DNA of 64,000 nucleotides, taken from CAZQRP01 sp964596125 (GTDB lineage: Bacteria > Chloroflexota > Dehalococcoidia > GIF9 > UBA5629). The DNA is taken from assembly GCA_964596125.1 (NCBI GenBank), contig CAZQRP010000018.1, forward strand, positions 4,303 through 68,302, written 5' to 3'. Positions 28,201-36,684 of this stretch are shown here, in pieces. Made by a program: the position numbers and the translations under genes. Below the pieces are notes generated by a model. That model worked only from the letters and a program-made list of their open reading frames with translations. It was not told the origin of the DNA and searched no databases. Numbering within the stretch: the stretch's first letter is position 1; the number at the start of each line of letters is the position of its first letter.

Positions 28201-28678
28201 TGTACCATTGAGCTTCTGCAGCGGCATCTTCGATGCGACCTTCCAGGATGAGACGGGGTACTTGGCCGTGAAGGCATCCGGACAGGGCGACGAGGCCTTC
28301 GTGGTAGCAGGCTAATAGTTCTTTATCCACTCTCGGCTTATAATAAAATCCTTCGAGGTGGGCCTTGGTTACCAGTTGAATCAGGTTATGATAGCCATGC
28401 TGGTTTTTAGCAAGTAAAACGAGATGATAGGGATTTTTATCACTGGCATTGCGACCACTTCGGTCTGTTTGAGCGACGTAGAGTTCACAGCCGATAATTG
28501 GCTTAATGCCTGCTTCTCTGGCAGTGGTATAGAAATCAATCACACCATGCATATTTCCATGATCGGTAATGGCGAGGTTGCTCATACCCAGCTCTTTAGC
28601 CTTGGAGATAACTTTGTCAATACGGCATAGCCCGTCAAGTAAGCTGTACTCGGTATGGACGTGAAGATGGGTAAACAT
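25220..28678 (-). CDS. dnaE: DNA polymerase III alpha subunit
   Basis: 1152 aa from the ATG at 28678. A start 14 codons upstream is less likely, since a TATAAT box lies inside that extension and the PHP motif HLHVHTEYS normally follows the start within a few residues. Domains: PHP (4-~210), polymerase palm/fingers with catalytic PDIDLDFQDDRR, the thumb region with YQDQVL and FNKAHSVCYA, a C-terminal OB fold (VVIAGMVTAIRQ; TLEDLDGSIEV) and a tail. It is the catalytic replicase subunit. It stands alone, divergent from the DUF1461 gene. Confidence 0.97.
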   Translation of the reverse strand: MFTHLHVHTEYSLLDGLCRIDKVISKAKELGMSNLAITDHGNMHGVIDFYTTAREAGIKPIIGCELYVAQTDRSGRNASDKNPYHLVLLAKNQHGYHNLIQLVTKAHLEGFYYKPRVDKELLACYHEGLVALSGCLHGQVPRLILEGRIEDAAAEAQWYKDIFDDYYLEIQRHPIPELDKVNHELLSLSSRTDIPIVATNDVHYVNKGDASTQELLLCIQTNTSIYDEKRLKMAGDFFYLKSPDEMAKQFADLPQALENTQKIADMCQLELDFGTLHLPEVDIPHDKTADSYLAELCWQGFKQRFPSPTPQLEQRLTYELEVIHKTHFADYFLVVWDLISFTRKENILFGVRGSAAASLALYCLEITDIDPVAHKLVFERFLNIERRELPDIDLDFQDDRRNEILAYVNQKYGTDHVAQIITFGTLGARAAVRDVGRALGMPYSQGDRVARLIPYRPNIKLEEALAENRELNTIYKDDDTVRRLIDTASKLEGIARHASTHAAGVVISKEPLVQYLPLQRVSKEDEQATATTQFSMETVARLGLLKLDLLGLANLTFLAKAKQIIKENRNISIDLQNLPLDDRATFKLLASGETSGIFQLEGEGMRRYIKELKPTNFNDISAMVALYRPGPMEHIPTFIKAKHGIEPIHYPHPALEEILEETYGVIVYQDQVLLIVQALAGYSLGQADIFRKAMGKKIQQVMQKERMNFINGAQKNGVSEEVATEIFALIEPFAGYAFNKAHSVCYARIAYETAYLKANFPVESMAALLNTYAANSDKVRSIIAECHRLNIPVLPPDINKSWNDFTIEKQDGESAIRFSLTAIKNVGFAAIQPILWSRQQEGVFKSIEDFCRRTDLRNINKKVIESLIKSGTFDNLAPRGALLPVVSQIIALSQRERQLKESGQATMFDLWGDSVATPLPSLDLDNIDSPIKEKLEWEKELLGVYFSEHPLTTVAPMLANATTALCGQITEEMVGDTVVIAGMVTAIRQLYTKDGRPFIITTLEDLDGSIEVTVWAEIYNQTKQLWQEGEILLVEGKVKSRDERVTINCNKVRQYQPDSEQSQEAEQAAPVTQQHKLTITINEGEGSEENVAQLNKVMDILQRYPGQDIVQLVIVNTENTVKLELSPAGYCDELAQQITDILGNDSLRLEKF

Positions 28679-28762
28679 TGAACTCTGTCTGGATATGCTC
28701 TTAATTATAGCATAAAGCAATTACATGACATTATAGAAATTCAATGGATCTGTGCAATCAAT

Positions 28763-28792
28763 TTGACACCTTGTGAAAGTATCGACTATTAT
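28763..28792 (+). promoter_or_regulatory. sigma70 promoter of the DUF1461 gene
   Basis: TTGACA (28763-28768), 18-bp spacer, TATTAT (28787-28792), 25 bp before the ATG at 28817. The -35 is perfect and the -10 matches 5 of 6. Confidence 0.6.
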
Positions 28793-28816
28793 CAGCTTTA
28801 ATTTCAAGAGAGTGCA

Positions 28817-29506
28817 ATGCAGGTCGTTAGAAATATTGTCTACGTACTTTTTTTATGTTGTGTGCCTGTAGTACTTCTAACCAGTACTATTTACTGGGAA
28901 GTTACTGAAATCAGGCTGTATGAATATGGGATCAATAAATATGAAATAAGCAGGGTAACTGGTATAGATGAGAAGGAATTAAAGAGAATACACCAGCATT
29001 TAATAGATTATTATAATTTGAAGGTAGAATCGGCGCAGGTGATAGTTACTAAGGATGGAGAAGAATTTCATCTTTTCAATGAGCGAGAACTGATTCATCT
29101 TGAGGATGTAAAAAACCTGGTTCGGTTAGACCTGTGGGTTCAGAGAGTTGCCTTCACGTTAATAGTTATCTGTAGTTTGATGTTTTTATTGTGGTTGCGA
29201 GATAGCTGGCTGATATTGGTCAAGGGTCTGTTTCGGGGGAGTTTAGCAACATTGGGCCTGGTGGTTATTTTAGCCCTGTTTTCTGTATTTGGTTTTGAAC
29301 GACTATTTATTCTTTTTCATCTGGTCAGCTTTACTAACGAGTTCTGGATACTTGATCCATCCAGGGATTACCTGATTATGTTATTCCCTGAGTCTTTTTT
29401 TTATGATGCTGCTATGTTCGGTTTTGGCGCCGTGCTAATCCAGACCTTATTTCTTGGAAGTGCTACTTTCGGTGTGATGAAATTGAAGGGTGGGGCAAAA
29501 GGATAG
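28817..29506 (+). CDS. DUF1461-family integral membrane protein
   Basis: 229 aa. Four hydrophobic segments: about 5-25, 108-128, 142-162 and 195-215. Between the first two is an extracytoplasmic loop of about 80 residues. The C-terminal pattern FHLVSFTNEFWILDP, then LFPESFFYD, is the signature of the DUF1461/TIGR01906 family. Function unknown. It is transcribed divergently from dnaE. Confidence 0.85.
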   Translation: MQVVRNIVYVLFLCCVPVVLLTSTIYWEVTEIRLYEYGINKYEISRVTGIDEKELKRIHQHLIDYYNLKVESAQVIVTKDGEEFHLFNERELIHLEDVKNLVRLDLWVQRVAFTLIVICSLMFLLWLRDSWLILVKGLFRGSLATLGLVVILALFSVFGFERLFILFHLVSFTNEFWILDPSRDYLIMLFPESFFYDAAMFGFGAVLIQTLFLGSATFGVMKLKGGAKG

Positions 29507-29541
29507 CCACCACCTGTTGTTAACGGTATCCGGAAATAGGA

Positions 29542-29775
29542 TTAGTGGCAACTGCTACAGGTAGAGGCTGTACAACCAGTGCATGAGCTAGCCGTGCCGG
29601 ATATAGGGGTAGATTCTCCATTACTCCCCTTGGAATAGGAAGAAAAGCGGGATAGTACTCTCCTGGCAACATTCCTGCACCTAAGGCAAGAAGCATCTTC
29701 ATCTGCTTTGCTTATTGAGCGAAGTAGTTCAAATTTAAGATCACACTCGGGACAATGATATTCATATATAGGCAT
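29542..29775 (-). CDS. FmdB-like zinc-ribbon regulatory protein
   Basis: 77 aa. Starts MPIYEYHCPECDLKFE, the FmdB/CxxC_CxxC_SSSS signature, with the second pair CLRC. The C-terminus is Ser/Cys-rich (CTGCTAS then CSSCH), giving two more possible metal pairs. FmdB proteins are proposed regulators of C1 or amide metabolism, but the role is unproven. A shorter paralog lies at 38393. Confidence 0.85.
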   Translation of the reverse strand: MPIYEYHCPECDLKFELLRSISKADEDASCLRCRNVARRVLSRFSSYSKGSNGESTPISGTASSCTGCTASTCSSCH

Positions 29776-29912
29776 TTCATCCTCCGGTGTTTAAACTTTA
29801 ACTCATGACCTTGGTAAAGTCAAATATTTTTTTATCTCCTCAAGAGTCTCTTGGAATGCCGTTTCGCCGACTAGTATAATATCTTAAATCGGGATAGGTA
29901 TGAGTAGATTGA

Positions 29913-30602
29913 ATGAACATCTCTACCACTGAGACAGCGCAAAAAATAGTTAAGTGGATTGGTGAAACTGTTTCAGCAGCAGGGGCTGAAGGAGTGGTTT
30001 TTGGCCTGAGCGGTGGGATTGACTCGTCGGTAGTTGCGGTATTATCCAAGCGTGCTTTTCCCGATTCCAGTTTAGGAATCAACATGCCCTGTCACAGTGA
30101 TGAGTTGGATAGAAAGCATGCCGAGCTTGTTGCCAGTAAGTTTGATATACCTGTTAAGATTGTCGTGCTCGATGAAGTATTTAATACTCTGATTAACATT
30201 GTATCCGGTGATGATTGTCTTACGGCGACAAAAAGGTTAGCGGAAGCTAACATTAAACCCCGATTACGAATGGTAACCCTTTATTATTATGCCAATCGGC
30301 TTAACTATTTGGTAGTGGGCGCATCAAATAGAAGCGAATTGTCTATTGGCTATTTCACCAAGTATGGAGATGGAGGTGCCGACCTTTTGCCTTTAAGTAA
30401 TCTGTTGAAGCGACAGGTATGTGATCTGGCGGCCTATTTGGATATACCTCGGGAAATTATCGATAAAGCCCCTTCTGCGGGTCTGTGGCGAGGTCAAACT
30501 GACGAAACAGAACTGGGATTTACCTATAATGAACTGGATCGTTATCTAACTACAGGTCAAATTGGCAAAGGAAATAAGGAAAAGATGCGTTTACTAATAT
30601 AG
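29913..30602 (+). CDS. nadE: NH3-dependent NAD+ synthetase
   Basis: 229 aa, the short form without a glutaminase domain. The PP-loop ATP pyrophosphatase motif SGGIDSS is present, and NRSELSIGYFTKYGDG and SAGLWRGQTDETELG are diagnostic. It amidates deamido-NAD with ammonia, the last step of NAD synthesis. Single gene upstream of recA. Confidence 0.95.
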   Translation: MNISTTETAQKIVKWIGETVSAAGAEGVVFGLSGGIDSSVVAVLSKRAFPDSSLGINMPCHSDELDRKHAELVASKFDIPVKIVVLDEVFNTLINIVSGDDCLTATKRLAEANIKPRLRMVTLYYYANRLNYLVVGASNRSELSIGYFTKYGDGGADLLPLSNLLKRQVCDLAAYLDIPREIIDKAPSAGLWRGQTDETELGFTYNELDRYLTTGQIGKGNKEKMRLLI

Positions 30603-30731
30603 ACCGAAGCAGGCATAAGCGCTGGACTCCACTGACACCTCCGATATAACGTGGCAGGCGTCAAACTTTGCTTGAGTTGGTATAGTGCCTATGTTATGCT
30701 TCTTTTTAAAATATATTGAAGGAGAGGTAAG

Positions 30732-31760
30732 ATGACTTTTGAGAGAGAAAAAGCCCTAGAGCTCGCAATAACTCAAATCATAAAGCAATACGGTGAGGGT
30801 TCTGTGATGAAGCTGGGTGAAGTCAAACAGAGATTGCAAGTGGATGCGATTCCTACAGGCTCACTGGCCTTAGACCTGGCATTGGGAGTAGGCGGTATTC
30901 CCAGGGGGCGTGTTACTGAAATCTTTGGTGCTGAAGCTTCAGGAAAGACTACGCTTGCCCTGCACATAATTGCTCAAGCTCAGAAGCTTGGAGGTACAGC
31001 TTTCTATATAGACGCCGAACATGCGTTTAGCTGTGAATATGCTTCCAGTTGCGGAGTTAAGTGGGAGGATTTGCAGATCTCTCAGCCTGATTATGGGGAG
31101 CAGGCTTTAGAAATTGCTGAAAAATTGGTGAGGAGTGGGGCTGTGGATGTTATTATCATTGATAGCGTACCCGCCCTGGTGCCTCGGGCTGAAATTGAAG
31201 GAGAAATGGGTGATGCTCATGTTGGCTTACAGGCGCGATTAATGTCCCAGGCATTAAGAAAGTTGGTGGCAGTGATGAGTAAGTCTCACACTGCTGTAGT
31301 CTTCATTAATCAACTGCGGGAAAAGGTGGGCATTATTTTTGGCAGCCCTGAAGTCACTCCAGGAGGCAGAGCTTTAAAATTCTATAGCACAGTGAGGATA
31401 GATCTACGGCGGGGTGATATTATTAAACGTGGCTCCGAGGCGATTGGTACCAGAGTTAGAGCCAAAGTGGTTAAGAATAAAGTGGCTCCTCCGTTTCGTT
31501 CTGCTGAATTTGACCTCATGTTTAAGAGCGGTATAAGTATGGAAGGTGATCTTATAGACCTTGGCAGTAATCTGGGAATTGTGACCAAGTCGGGCACGTT
31601 TTTCAGTTATGGTGACATAAAATTAGGACAGGGACGTGAAAATGCTAAAGAATATTTAGTGCAACATCCTGACCTGGCTTCCGAGGTTGAGGCTCAAATT
31701 AGAGCTTCGACGATTGATAAGAAAGATTATGATACCGGTAACAGTAAACCTATTGAGTGA
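30732..31760 (+). CDS. recA: RecA recombinase
   Basis: 342 aa, start behind GGAGAGG. Walker A at 66-74 reads GAEASGKTT instead of the usual GPESSGKTT, a mild deviation that keeps the Lys and Thr. FINQLREKVG and TPGGRALKFYSTVRIDLRR match the L2 and core regions. The C-terminal acidic tail is short. It drives strand exchange and SOS activation. No LexA-type box was recognised in the 130-bp upstream gap. recX follows. Confidence 0.96.
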   Translation: MTFEREKALELAITQIIKQYGEGSVMKLGEVKQRLQVDAIPTGSLALDLALGVGGIPRGRVTEIFGAEASGKTTLALHIIAQAQKLGGTAFYIDAEHAFSCEYASSCGVKWEDLQISQPDYGEQALEIAEKLVRSGAVDVIIIDSVPALVPRAEIEGEMGDAHVGLQARLMSQALRKLVAVMSKSHTAVVFINQLREKVGIIFGSPEVTPGGRALKFYSTVRIDLRRGDIIKRGSEAIGTRVRAKVVKNKVAPPFRSAEFDLMFKSGISMEGDLIDLGSNLGIVTKSGTFFSYGDIKLGQGRENAKEYLVQHPDLASEVEAQIRASTIDKKDYDTGNSKPIE

Positions 31761-31837
31761 ACTCAGTCTGGAATGTAAGAAGAGTTAAATAGCTGTTATA
31801 AACCTCTTTTTCTTATTTGATAATTGATGAGGTACAG

Positions 31838-32467
31838 GTGAGTAAAGTTACAGGTCTTCGACCGGATAAAAACAAGAGGAGGATTATTGTATCTCTTGAC
31901 AGTTCCCTTTCGTTTGCCGTTGATATGGAAGTAGTAGTGGCGGCTGGCCTTCATATCGGTCAAGATTTATCCGCAGACAGGATTGAAGAATTAAAAGAGG
32001 CCAACCTTTCTCAGAAGTGCTTTGACGCTGCCTTGAATTATATAAAGTACCGTCCTAGAAGTGAGGTTGAAATAAGACAGCGGCTACGCAGACGTGGTTT
32101 TGATAACAATATAGTGAACAAAGTAATACTACGGTTGAAAGAGCAAAGGCTGATTGATGACACTGCTTTTGTTGAGTACTGGATGGACAATCGCCTTTCA
32201 TTCAGTCCGCGAAGTCGGCGGCTGATAAAGTATGAACTGAGGCAAAAGGGTATAGCTGTGGAAACTGCGGATGAAGCAGTTAGTGATCTGGATGATGAAG
32301 TTAGTGCGTATAAAGCGGGACTAAAAAAGGTTCGTGTTTTTGCTGCTCTGGACTACGATGAGTTCTGCAGCCGTTTATCGAATTATCTGAAGTGGCGGGG
32401 CTTTAGCTATGAAATTATTGCCAGAGTTACAGCACGTTTATGGCAGGAACAGCAGACTTTCTCATGA
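31838..32467 (+). CDS. recX: RecX regulatory protein
   Basis: 209 aa from a GTG at 31838 with TGAGGT just upstream; a TTG seven codons earlier is the alternative. Three-helix RecX repeats are visible: ALNYIKYRPRSEVEIRQRL, LRLKEQRLIDDTAFVEYW, and FSPRSRRLIKYELRQKG. It binds and modulates RecA filaments and sits 77 bp after recA. Confidence 0.9.
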   Translation: MSKVTGLRPDKNKRRIIVSLDSSLSFAVDMEVVVAAGLHIGQDLSADRIEELKEANLSQKCFDAALNYIKYRPRSEVEIRQRLRRRGFDNNIVNKVILRLKEQRLIDDTAFVEYWMDNRLSFSPRSRRLIKYELRQKGIAVETADEAVSDLDDEVSAYKAGLKKVRVFAALDYDEFCSRLSNYLKWRGFSYEIIARVTARLWQEQQTFS

Positions 32468-32491
32468 TAAGTTTTTGTATAAGATGTTCGG

Positions 32492-32520
32492 TTGACACTA
32501 ATCCTGTGAAAGGTTAGTAT
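32492..32520 (+). promoter_or_regulatory. sigma70 promoter of rny
   Basis: TTGACA (32492-32497), 17-bp spacer, TAGTAT (32515-32520), about 80 bp before the rny ATG at 32602. It suggests rny is transcribed apart from recA-recX. Confidence 0.55.
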
Positions 32521-32601
32521 TAAATTAAAAAGTTTAACAAAAAATTAAAAATAATTTGTGAATTATCGCCATGTGGTGTTTTATGAAAGTGAGGCAAATA
32601 A

Positions 32602-34134
32602 ATGAGTTCATTTATAGTATATATAGTATTGACTGCGCTTCTTTTTATTTTGGGCATTGGCCTTGGATATTTTGCCAGGCAGCTACTGGCAAATCAGCAG
32701 CTCCGTGGTGCTCAGAATGAGGCAAAGAGATTACTAAATGAGGCATCGGATAAACATGAAAAGATGCTTCTTGAGGCCAGAGATGAGGCTGTTAGAGTAA
32801 GGGCAGCGGCTGAGGCCGATAGCCGCCAGCGGCGTGGTGAACTACAGAGGCTGGAAAGACGTTTTAGTCAGAAGGAAGAGAAGCTGGAGCGGAAGATGGA
32901 GTTTGTCGAACGCCGTGAACGCGATTTGGTCAACCGGGAGAAAGGCGTAGATGCAATCAAAGAACAGTTAGAAGAGTTGAGGATTAAGCAGTTACATGAG
33001 CTTGAACTCGTATCAGGGATGTCGAGCAGTGAAGCTAAGCAAAAACTGATGGAAGCGGTAGAGGACGAGATTCGTGAAGACGCATCACGGCGTGTTAGAG
33101 AGTGGGAATCCCGGATAAAGGATGAGATAGACGATAAAGCTCGTGAAATTCTTGCTACGGCTATACAGCGTTGTGCCACTGATGTAGTATCAGAAAAAAC
33201 GGTATCGGTTGTTCCGTTGCCCAGCGATGAGATGAAGGGACGGCTTATCGGTCGTGAGGGCCGTAATATTCGGGCACTGGAACAGGCTACAGGCGTTGAT
33301 CTTATCATCGATGACACTCCGGAGACGGTTACCATCTCCAGTTTCGATCCCCTCAGGCGCGAAGTATCAAGAGTAGCTTTAACTAATCTTATTCTCGATG
33401 GTCGTATCCATCCGGCCAGGATTGAAGAGGTGGTGGAAAAGGCTAAAAGCGAGGTTGAGGCTACGATTCGTAATGAAGGAGAACTGGCAGCACGTGAGGC
33501 CGGGGTACAGGGACTGCACCCCGAGTTAATTAGACTGCTCGGCAAGCTTAAGTTTAGGACAAGTTATGGTCAGAATGTATTAACTCATAGCCTGGAAGTA
33601 GCCCACCTGGCAGGGATGCTGGCCGCGGAGATCGGTGCGGATGTCATGCGTGCTAAAAAAAGTGCGTTACTTCATGATATTGGTAAGGCAGTGGACCATG
33701 AAGTGGAAGGCCCCCATGCGTTAATCGGCGCTAATCTAGCTCGTCAATGGGATAAGTCTAAAGAGGTGGCTCAGGCTATTGCCGAGCATCACGGCGAAGC
33801 TAATACAACCAGTGATCTTGGCTTCATTGTGGCTACAGCCGATGCCATAAGCGGGTCCAGGTTGGGGGCTCGACGTGAATCTTTGGAGCAGTACTTGAAG
33901 AGAATCGAGACCCTGGAAAGCGTGGCTAATAGTTTTCCTGGAGTGGAAAAGGCTTTTGCTATTCAAGCAGGTCGAGAAGTGCGTATTTTGGTTAAACCGG
34001 ACGAGATAGATGATCTGGGGGCAATGCGACTGGCCCGGGATATTGTAAAAAAGATACAGGATAGTCTGGATTATCCTGGCCAGATTAAAATAACTGTGAT
34101 GAGGGAGACCAGGGCAGTGGATTATGCCAAATAA
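32602..34134 (+). CDS. rny: Ribonuclease Y
   Basis: 510 aa. N-terminal membrane anchor (about 3-25), a long charged coiled coil (30-180), KH domain (about 205-265; MKGRLIGREGRNIRALE) and HD domain (LTHSLEVAHLAG; ALLHDIGKAVDHE). A membrane-bound endoribonuclease that initiates mRNA decay. It is followed after 18 bp by the YmdB-like gene, a frequent neighbour. Confidence 0.96.
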   Translation: MSSFIVYIVLTALLFILGIGLGYFARQLLANQQLRGAQNEAKRLLNEASDKHEKMLLEARDEAVRVRAAAEADSRQRRGELQRLERRFSQKEEKLERKMEFVERRERDLVNREKGVDAIKEQLEELRIKQLHELELVSGMSSSEAKQKLMEAVEDEIREDASRRVREWESRIKDEIDDKAREILATAIQRCATDVVSEKTVSVVPLPSDEMKGRLIGREGRNIRALEQATGVDLIIDDTPETVTISSFDPLRREVSRVALTNLILDGRIHPARIEEVVEKAKSEVEATIRNEGELAAREAGVQGLHPELIRLLGKLKFRTSYGQNVLTHSLEVAHLAGMLAAEIGADVMRAKKSALLHDIGKAVDHEVEGPHALIGANLARQWDKSKEVAQAIAEHHGEANTTSDLGFIVATADAISGSRLGARRESLEQYLKRIETLESVANSFPGVEKAFAIQAGREVRILVKPDEIDDLGAMRLARDIVKKIQDSLDYPGQIKITVMRETRAVDYAK

Positions 34135-34152
34135 GCAGCGTAAGGAAAAGTA

Positions 34153-34923
34153 TTGCGCGTATTAATGATCGGCGACATTGTTGGTAAGCCTGGCAGAAGA
34201 GCAGTACAAGAGTTTCTGCCAGGCTTACGTCATGAATATAGAATTGACCTGGTAGTAGCCAACGGGGAAAATGCTGCCGGTGGATTGGGTATTACATCTA
34301 ATGTGGCGGAAGAGGTCCTTGACTATACTGTTGACGTGATAACCACTGGAAACCACATCTGGGCCAAGAGAGAGATTATTCCTTATCTTGACGGCGAGTT
34401 GCCCATCATCCGTCCGTATAATTTTCCCCCCGGTGCTCCGGGACGCGGCTATTTATTAACCAAAGGTGTACTGGTAGTTAATTTGGTAGGACGTGTTTTT
34501 ATGGGAGAATCAGATTGTCCTTTTAGAGCTATGGATTGCCTGCTGTCGGAAATAAAAGGTAAGACCAACATAATTATCGTTGATTTCCATGCGGAGGCTA
34601 CTTCAGAAAAGATGGCTATGGGAAGATATCTTGATGGTCGGGTCAGCGCATTACTTGGCACGCATACTCATATCGGTACTATAGATACCTGTATATTACC
34701 CGGGGGTACTGCTTATGTAACTGATGTGGGCATGGTTGGTCCTGTAGATTCCATTATTGGTGATGATGTCGAATCGGTGCTTCATAGCTTTTTAACCAGA
34801 ATGCCTCATCGTCTTTCAGTTGGCAAAGGAAGTGCTGTCTTTAATGCAGTCCTGGTTGAGGTTGATAAAGCCAGTGGTCTGGCAGTAGATATTCAGCGAA
34901 TCCAGAGGAATGAGGAGTACTAG
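34153..34923 (+). CDS. ymdB: YmdB-family metallophosphoesterase
   Basis: 256 aa, TTG start. Di-metal phosphoesterase motifs: GDIVGKPGR, NGENAAGG, TTGNHIW, DFHAEATSEK and GTHTHIGTID, the TIGR00282 set. The family hydrolyses 2',3'-cyclic nucleotides. It lies between rny and the PHP gene, with the next start immediately after its TAG. Confidence 0.92.
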   Translation: MRVLMIGDIVGKPGRRAVQEFLPGLRHEYRIDLVVANGENAAGGLGITSNVAEEVLDYTVDVITTGNHIWAKREIIPYLDGELPIIRPYNFPPGAPGRGYLLTKGVLVVNLVGRVFMGESDCPFRAMDCLLSEIKGKTNIIIVDFHAEATSEKMAMGRYLDGRVSALLGTHTHIGTIDTCILPGGTAYVTDVGMVGPVDSIIGDDVESVLHSFLTRMPHRLSVGKGSAVFNAVLVEVDKASGLAVDIQRIQRNEEY

Positions 34924-35772
34924 TTGAAAGCCGACCTCCATTTGCATACATCTGCTTCTGATGGAAGGTTGGAACCAGGGGAGTTGGTTGATGTAGCGGT
35001 AAAGGCCGGACTTGATGTTATTGCTATTACTGACCATGATACCGTAGATGGAATTGTTCCTGCTCTGGCTGCTGCCAAAGCGTTTCCATCACTGGAGGTG
35101 ATTCCAGGCGTAGAGGTCAATACCGATGTCCCGCGTGGTGAGGTGCATATTTTAGGCTATTTCATTGATTATACGGATAAAAACCTGGCCGTTACTTTAC
35201 AGGAACTGCGTGATTCACGAGAGGGACGAGCATTGAAGATGATTTCTAAGCTTAGTAGTTTGGGTATGAAAATACAGTGGAAAAGAGTGCGAGAGATTGC
35301 GCAGGGTGGTTCTATAGGTCGGCCTCATATAGCGCAGGCGCTTCTAGAAGCCGGTTATATTTCTTCGCTTAAAGAGGCTTTCGATCAGTATATTGGTCGT
35401 AATGGCCCGGCTTACGTGGAGCGAAAAAAAGTACTCCCGGTGGAGGCGGTTAAGCTGATTACTGCTGCTCACGGTTTGCCGGTATTAGCTCATCCGGCCG
35501 GTATTGAAGATCTAGATAAGCTGCTTTCAGATCTAATGGACGCTGGACTGGTGGGGATGGAAATATATTGCAGTTCTTATACGCCGGATGATATCAGCAG
35601 GCTAAACAAAATCGCAAAGCAGAATGGACTTATCGTTACCGGCGGTACCGATTATCATGCTTTTAACGATGGTATGGAGGCTATGATTGGAGAGGCGCTT
35701 ACACCGCCGCAATCAGTTGCACGATTATTTTCTCTGGCTAGTAAGCATAGTCTGGAACTGATGAAACGATAG
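34924..35772 (+). CDS. PHP-domain phosphoesterase (TrpH/RNase AM type)
   Basis: 282 aa, TTG start immediately after the ymdB stop, with GAGGAG inside the preceding gene. PHP motifs: DLHLHTSASDG, AITDHDT, GVEVNT, LAHPAG and GGTDYH. Relatives remove nucleotides from RNA 5' ends or hydrolyse 3',5'-bisphosphonucleotides. It forms an RNA-turnover operon with rny and ymdB. Confidence 0.9.
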   Translation: MKADLHLHTSASDGRLEPGELVDVAVKAGLDVIAITDHDTVDGIVPALAAAKAFPSLEVIPGVEVNTDVPRGEVHILGYFIDYTDKNLAVTLQELRDSREGRALKMISKLSSLGMKIQWKRVREIAQGGSIGRPHIAQALLEAGYISSLKEAFDQYIGRNGPAYVERKKVLPVEAVKLITAAHGLPVLAHPAGIEDLDKLLSDLMDAGLVGMEIYCSSYTPDDISRLNKIAKQNGLIVTGGTDYHAFNDGMEAMIGEALTPPQSVARLFSLASKHSLELMKR

Positions 35773-35804
35773 TACTATCTGAATGAGATATCTGGTCAAA
35801 CGGA

Positions 35805-36287
35805 ATGCAATGTGCTAAGCACCCATCGGTAGAGACGAATCTCACATGCGGGAAATGTGGCACACCTATTTGCCCGAAGTGTATGATTCAGGCTCCTGTC
35901 GGAATACGCTGTGCCGAGTGCGCCAAACTGAAAACACTGCCTACATATCAGGTTTCGCTGGCGTATTATCTTAGGGCTATTGGGGCTGGTGTCGGTATTG
36001 CACTGGTCTGTGGATTTGCCTGGTTTGTGTTAAATACTATATTACCCTTTTTCTTCCTGCGTCTTTTCATTGCTGCCGGTGCGGGTTATGCCATCGGCGA
36101 GGTCATTAGCCTTTCGGTTAATCGTAAGCGTGGTACCGGCTTATCCATTGTCGGTGGTATAAGTACTACCTTATGTTTTGCTATTGCTAATGTGGTTTTT
36201 ACTCCCTGGATCGGCCTCATGTCTATTCTCTTGAGTTTACTTGGGCTGGCAGTGGCCATCTTTATGGCAGTTGTTCGATTGCGTTGA
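35805..36287 (+). CDS. Zinc-finger membrane protein, unknown function
   Basis: 160 aa. An N-terminal B-box-like metal domain (CAKH, CGKCGTPICPKC, CAECAK; residues 3-42) is followed by three or four hydrophobic segments (about 55-80, 85-110, 118-158). This architecture is common in Actinobacteria and Chloroflexota but has no assigned role. It ends the rny operon; an insertion element lies 84 bp downstream. Confidence 0.75.
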   Translation: MQCAKHPSVETNLTCGKCGTPICPKCMIQAPVGIRCAECAKLKTLPTYQVSLAYYLRAIGAGVGIALVCGFAWFVLNTILPFFFLRLFIAAGAGYAIGEVISLSVNRKRGTGLSIVGGISTTLCFAIANVVFTPWIGLMSILLSLLGLAVAIFMAVVRLR

Positions 36288-36371
36288 AATTCCGGTCATA
36301 TCCTGTCATATTGAGGACATGTTAATGAGAGGATATGGAACATGGAAGCAGCATGTTTGTTTTAAGGTTAA

Positions 36372-36394
36372 ATGCCTATCTTGTTAACTCAGAA
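36372..36394 (+). repeat. IS left terminal inverted repeat
   Basis: Begins ATGCCTATCT and ends CTCAGAA. It pairs with the right end at 38320-38342 with three mismatches. Confidence 0.85.
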
Positions 36395-36406
36395 AACCAG
36401 TAACCC

Positions 36407-36673
36407 CTATATCAGTTTGTCCTCTATATCCTCTTTAGTCTTATATCTACGGTATGACTTAGCAAATAGAACACAGAAGACAATTGACAATAGCAAGAGA
36501 ATTACAGACACACCCCATATTCCGAATGCTGCACACCTGTAGCCTAAATCACATACATAAAATCCTAGCCAGCAAGAATTAATAGAAGCAAGAAGCAATC
36601 CAATGGCAAATGCTCCCAATGCTGTTAGAGTCATGATGCGATTTATTATATTCCTGCAATAATCGTACTGCAA
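36407..36673 (-). CDS. IS passenger: small two-helix membrane protein
   Basis: 88 aa with two hydrophobic segments (about 12-32 and 48-72) and a charged C-terminus (RRYKTKEDIEDKLI). Four Cys sit in the loop. No family recognised. It lies downstream of the transposase gene within the IS, 11 bp away and on the same strand, so it travels with the element. Confidence 0.6.
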   Translation of the reverse strand: MQYDYCRNIINRIMTLTALGAFAIGLLLASINSCWLGFYVCDLGYRCAAFGIWGVSVILLLLSIVFCVLFAKSYRRYKTKEDIEDKLI

Positions 36674-36684
36674 TCATTTATTCC

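Noticed and set aside
30603..30731. LexA box upstream of recA
   Set aside because: No palindrome of the E. coli or Gram-positive LexA type is present.
32868..33545. 225-codon frame opposite rny
   Set aside because: Ser/Arg-rich antisense shadow of the RNase Y coiled-coil and KH region.
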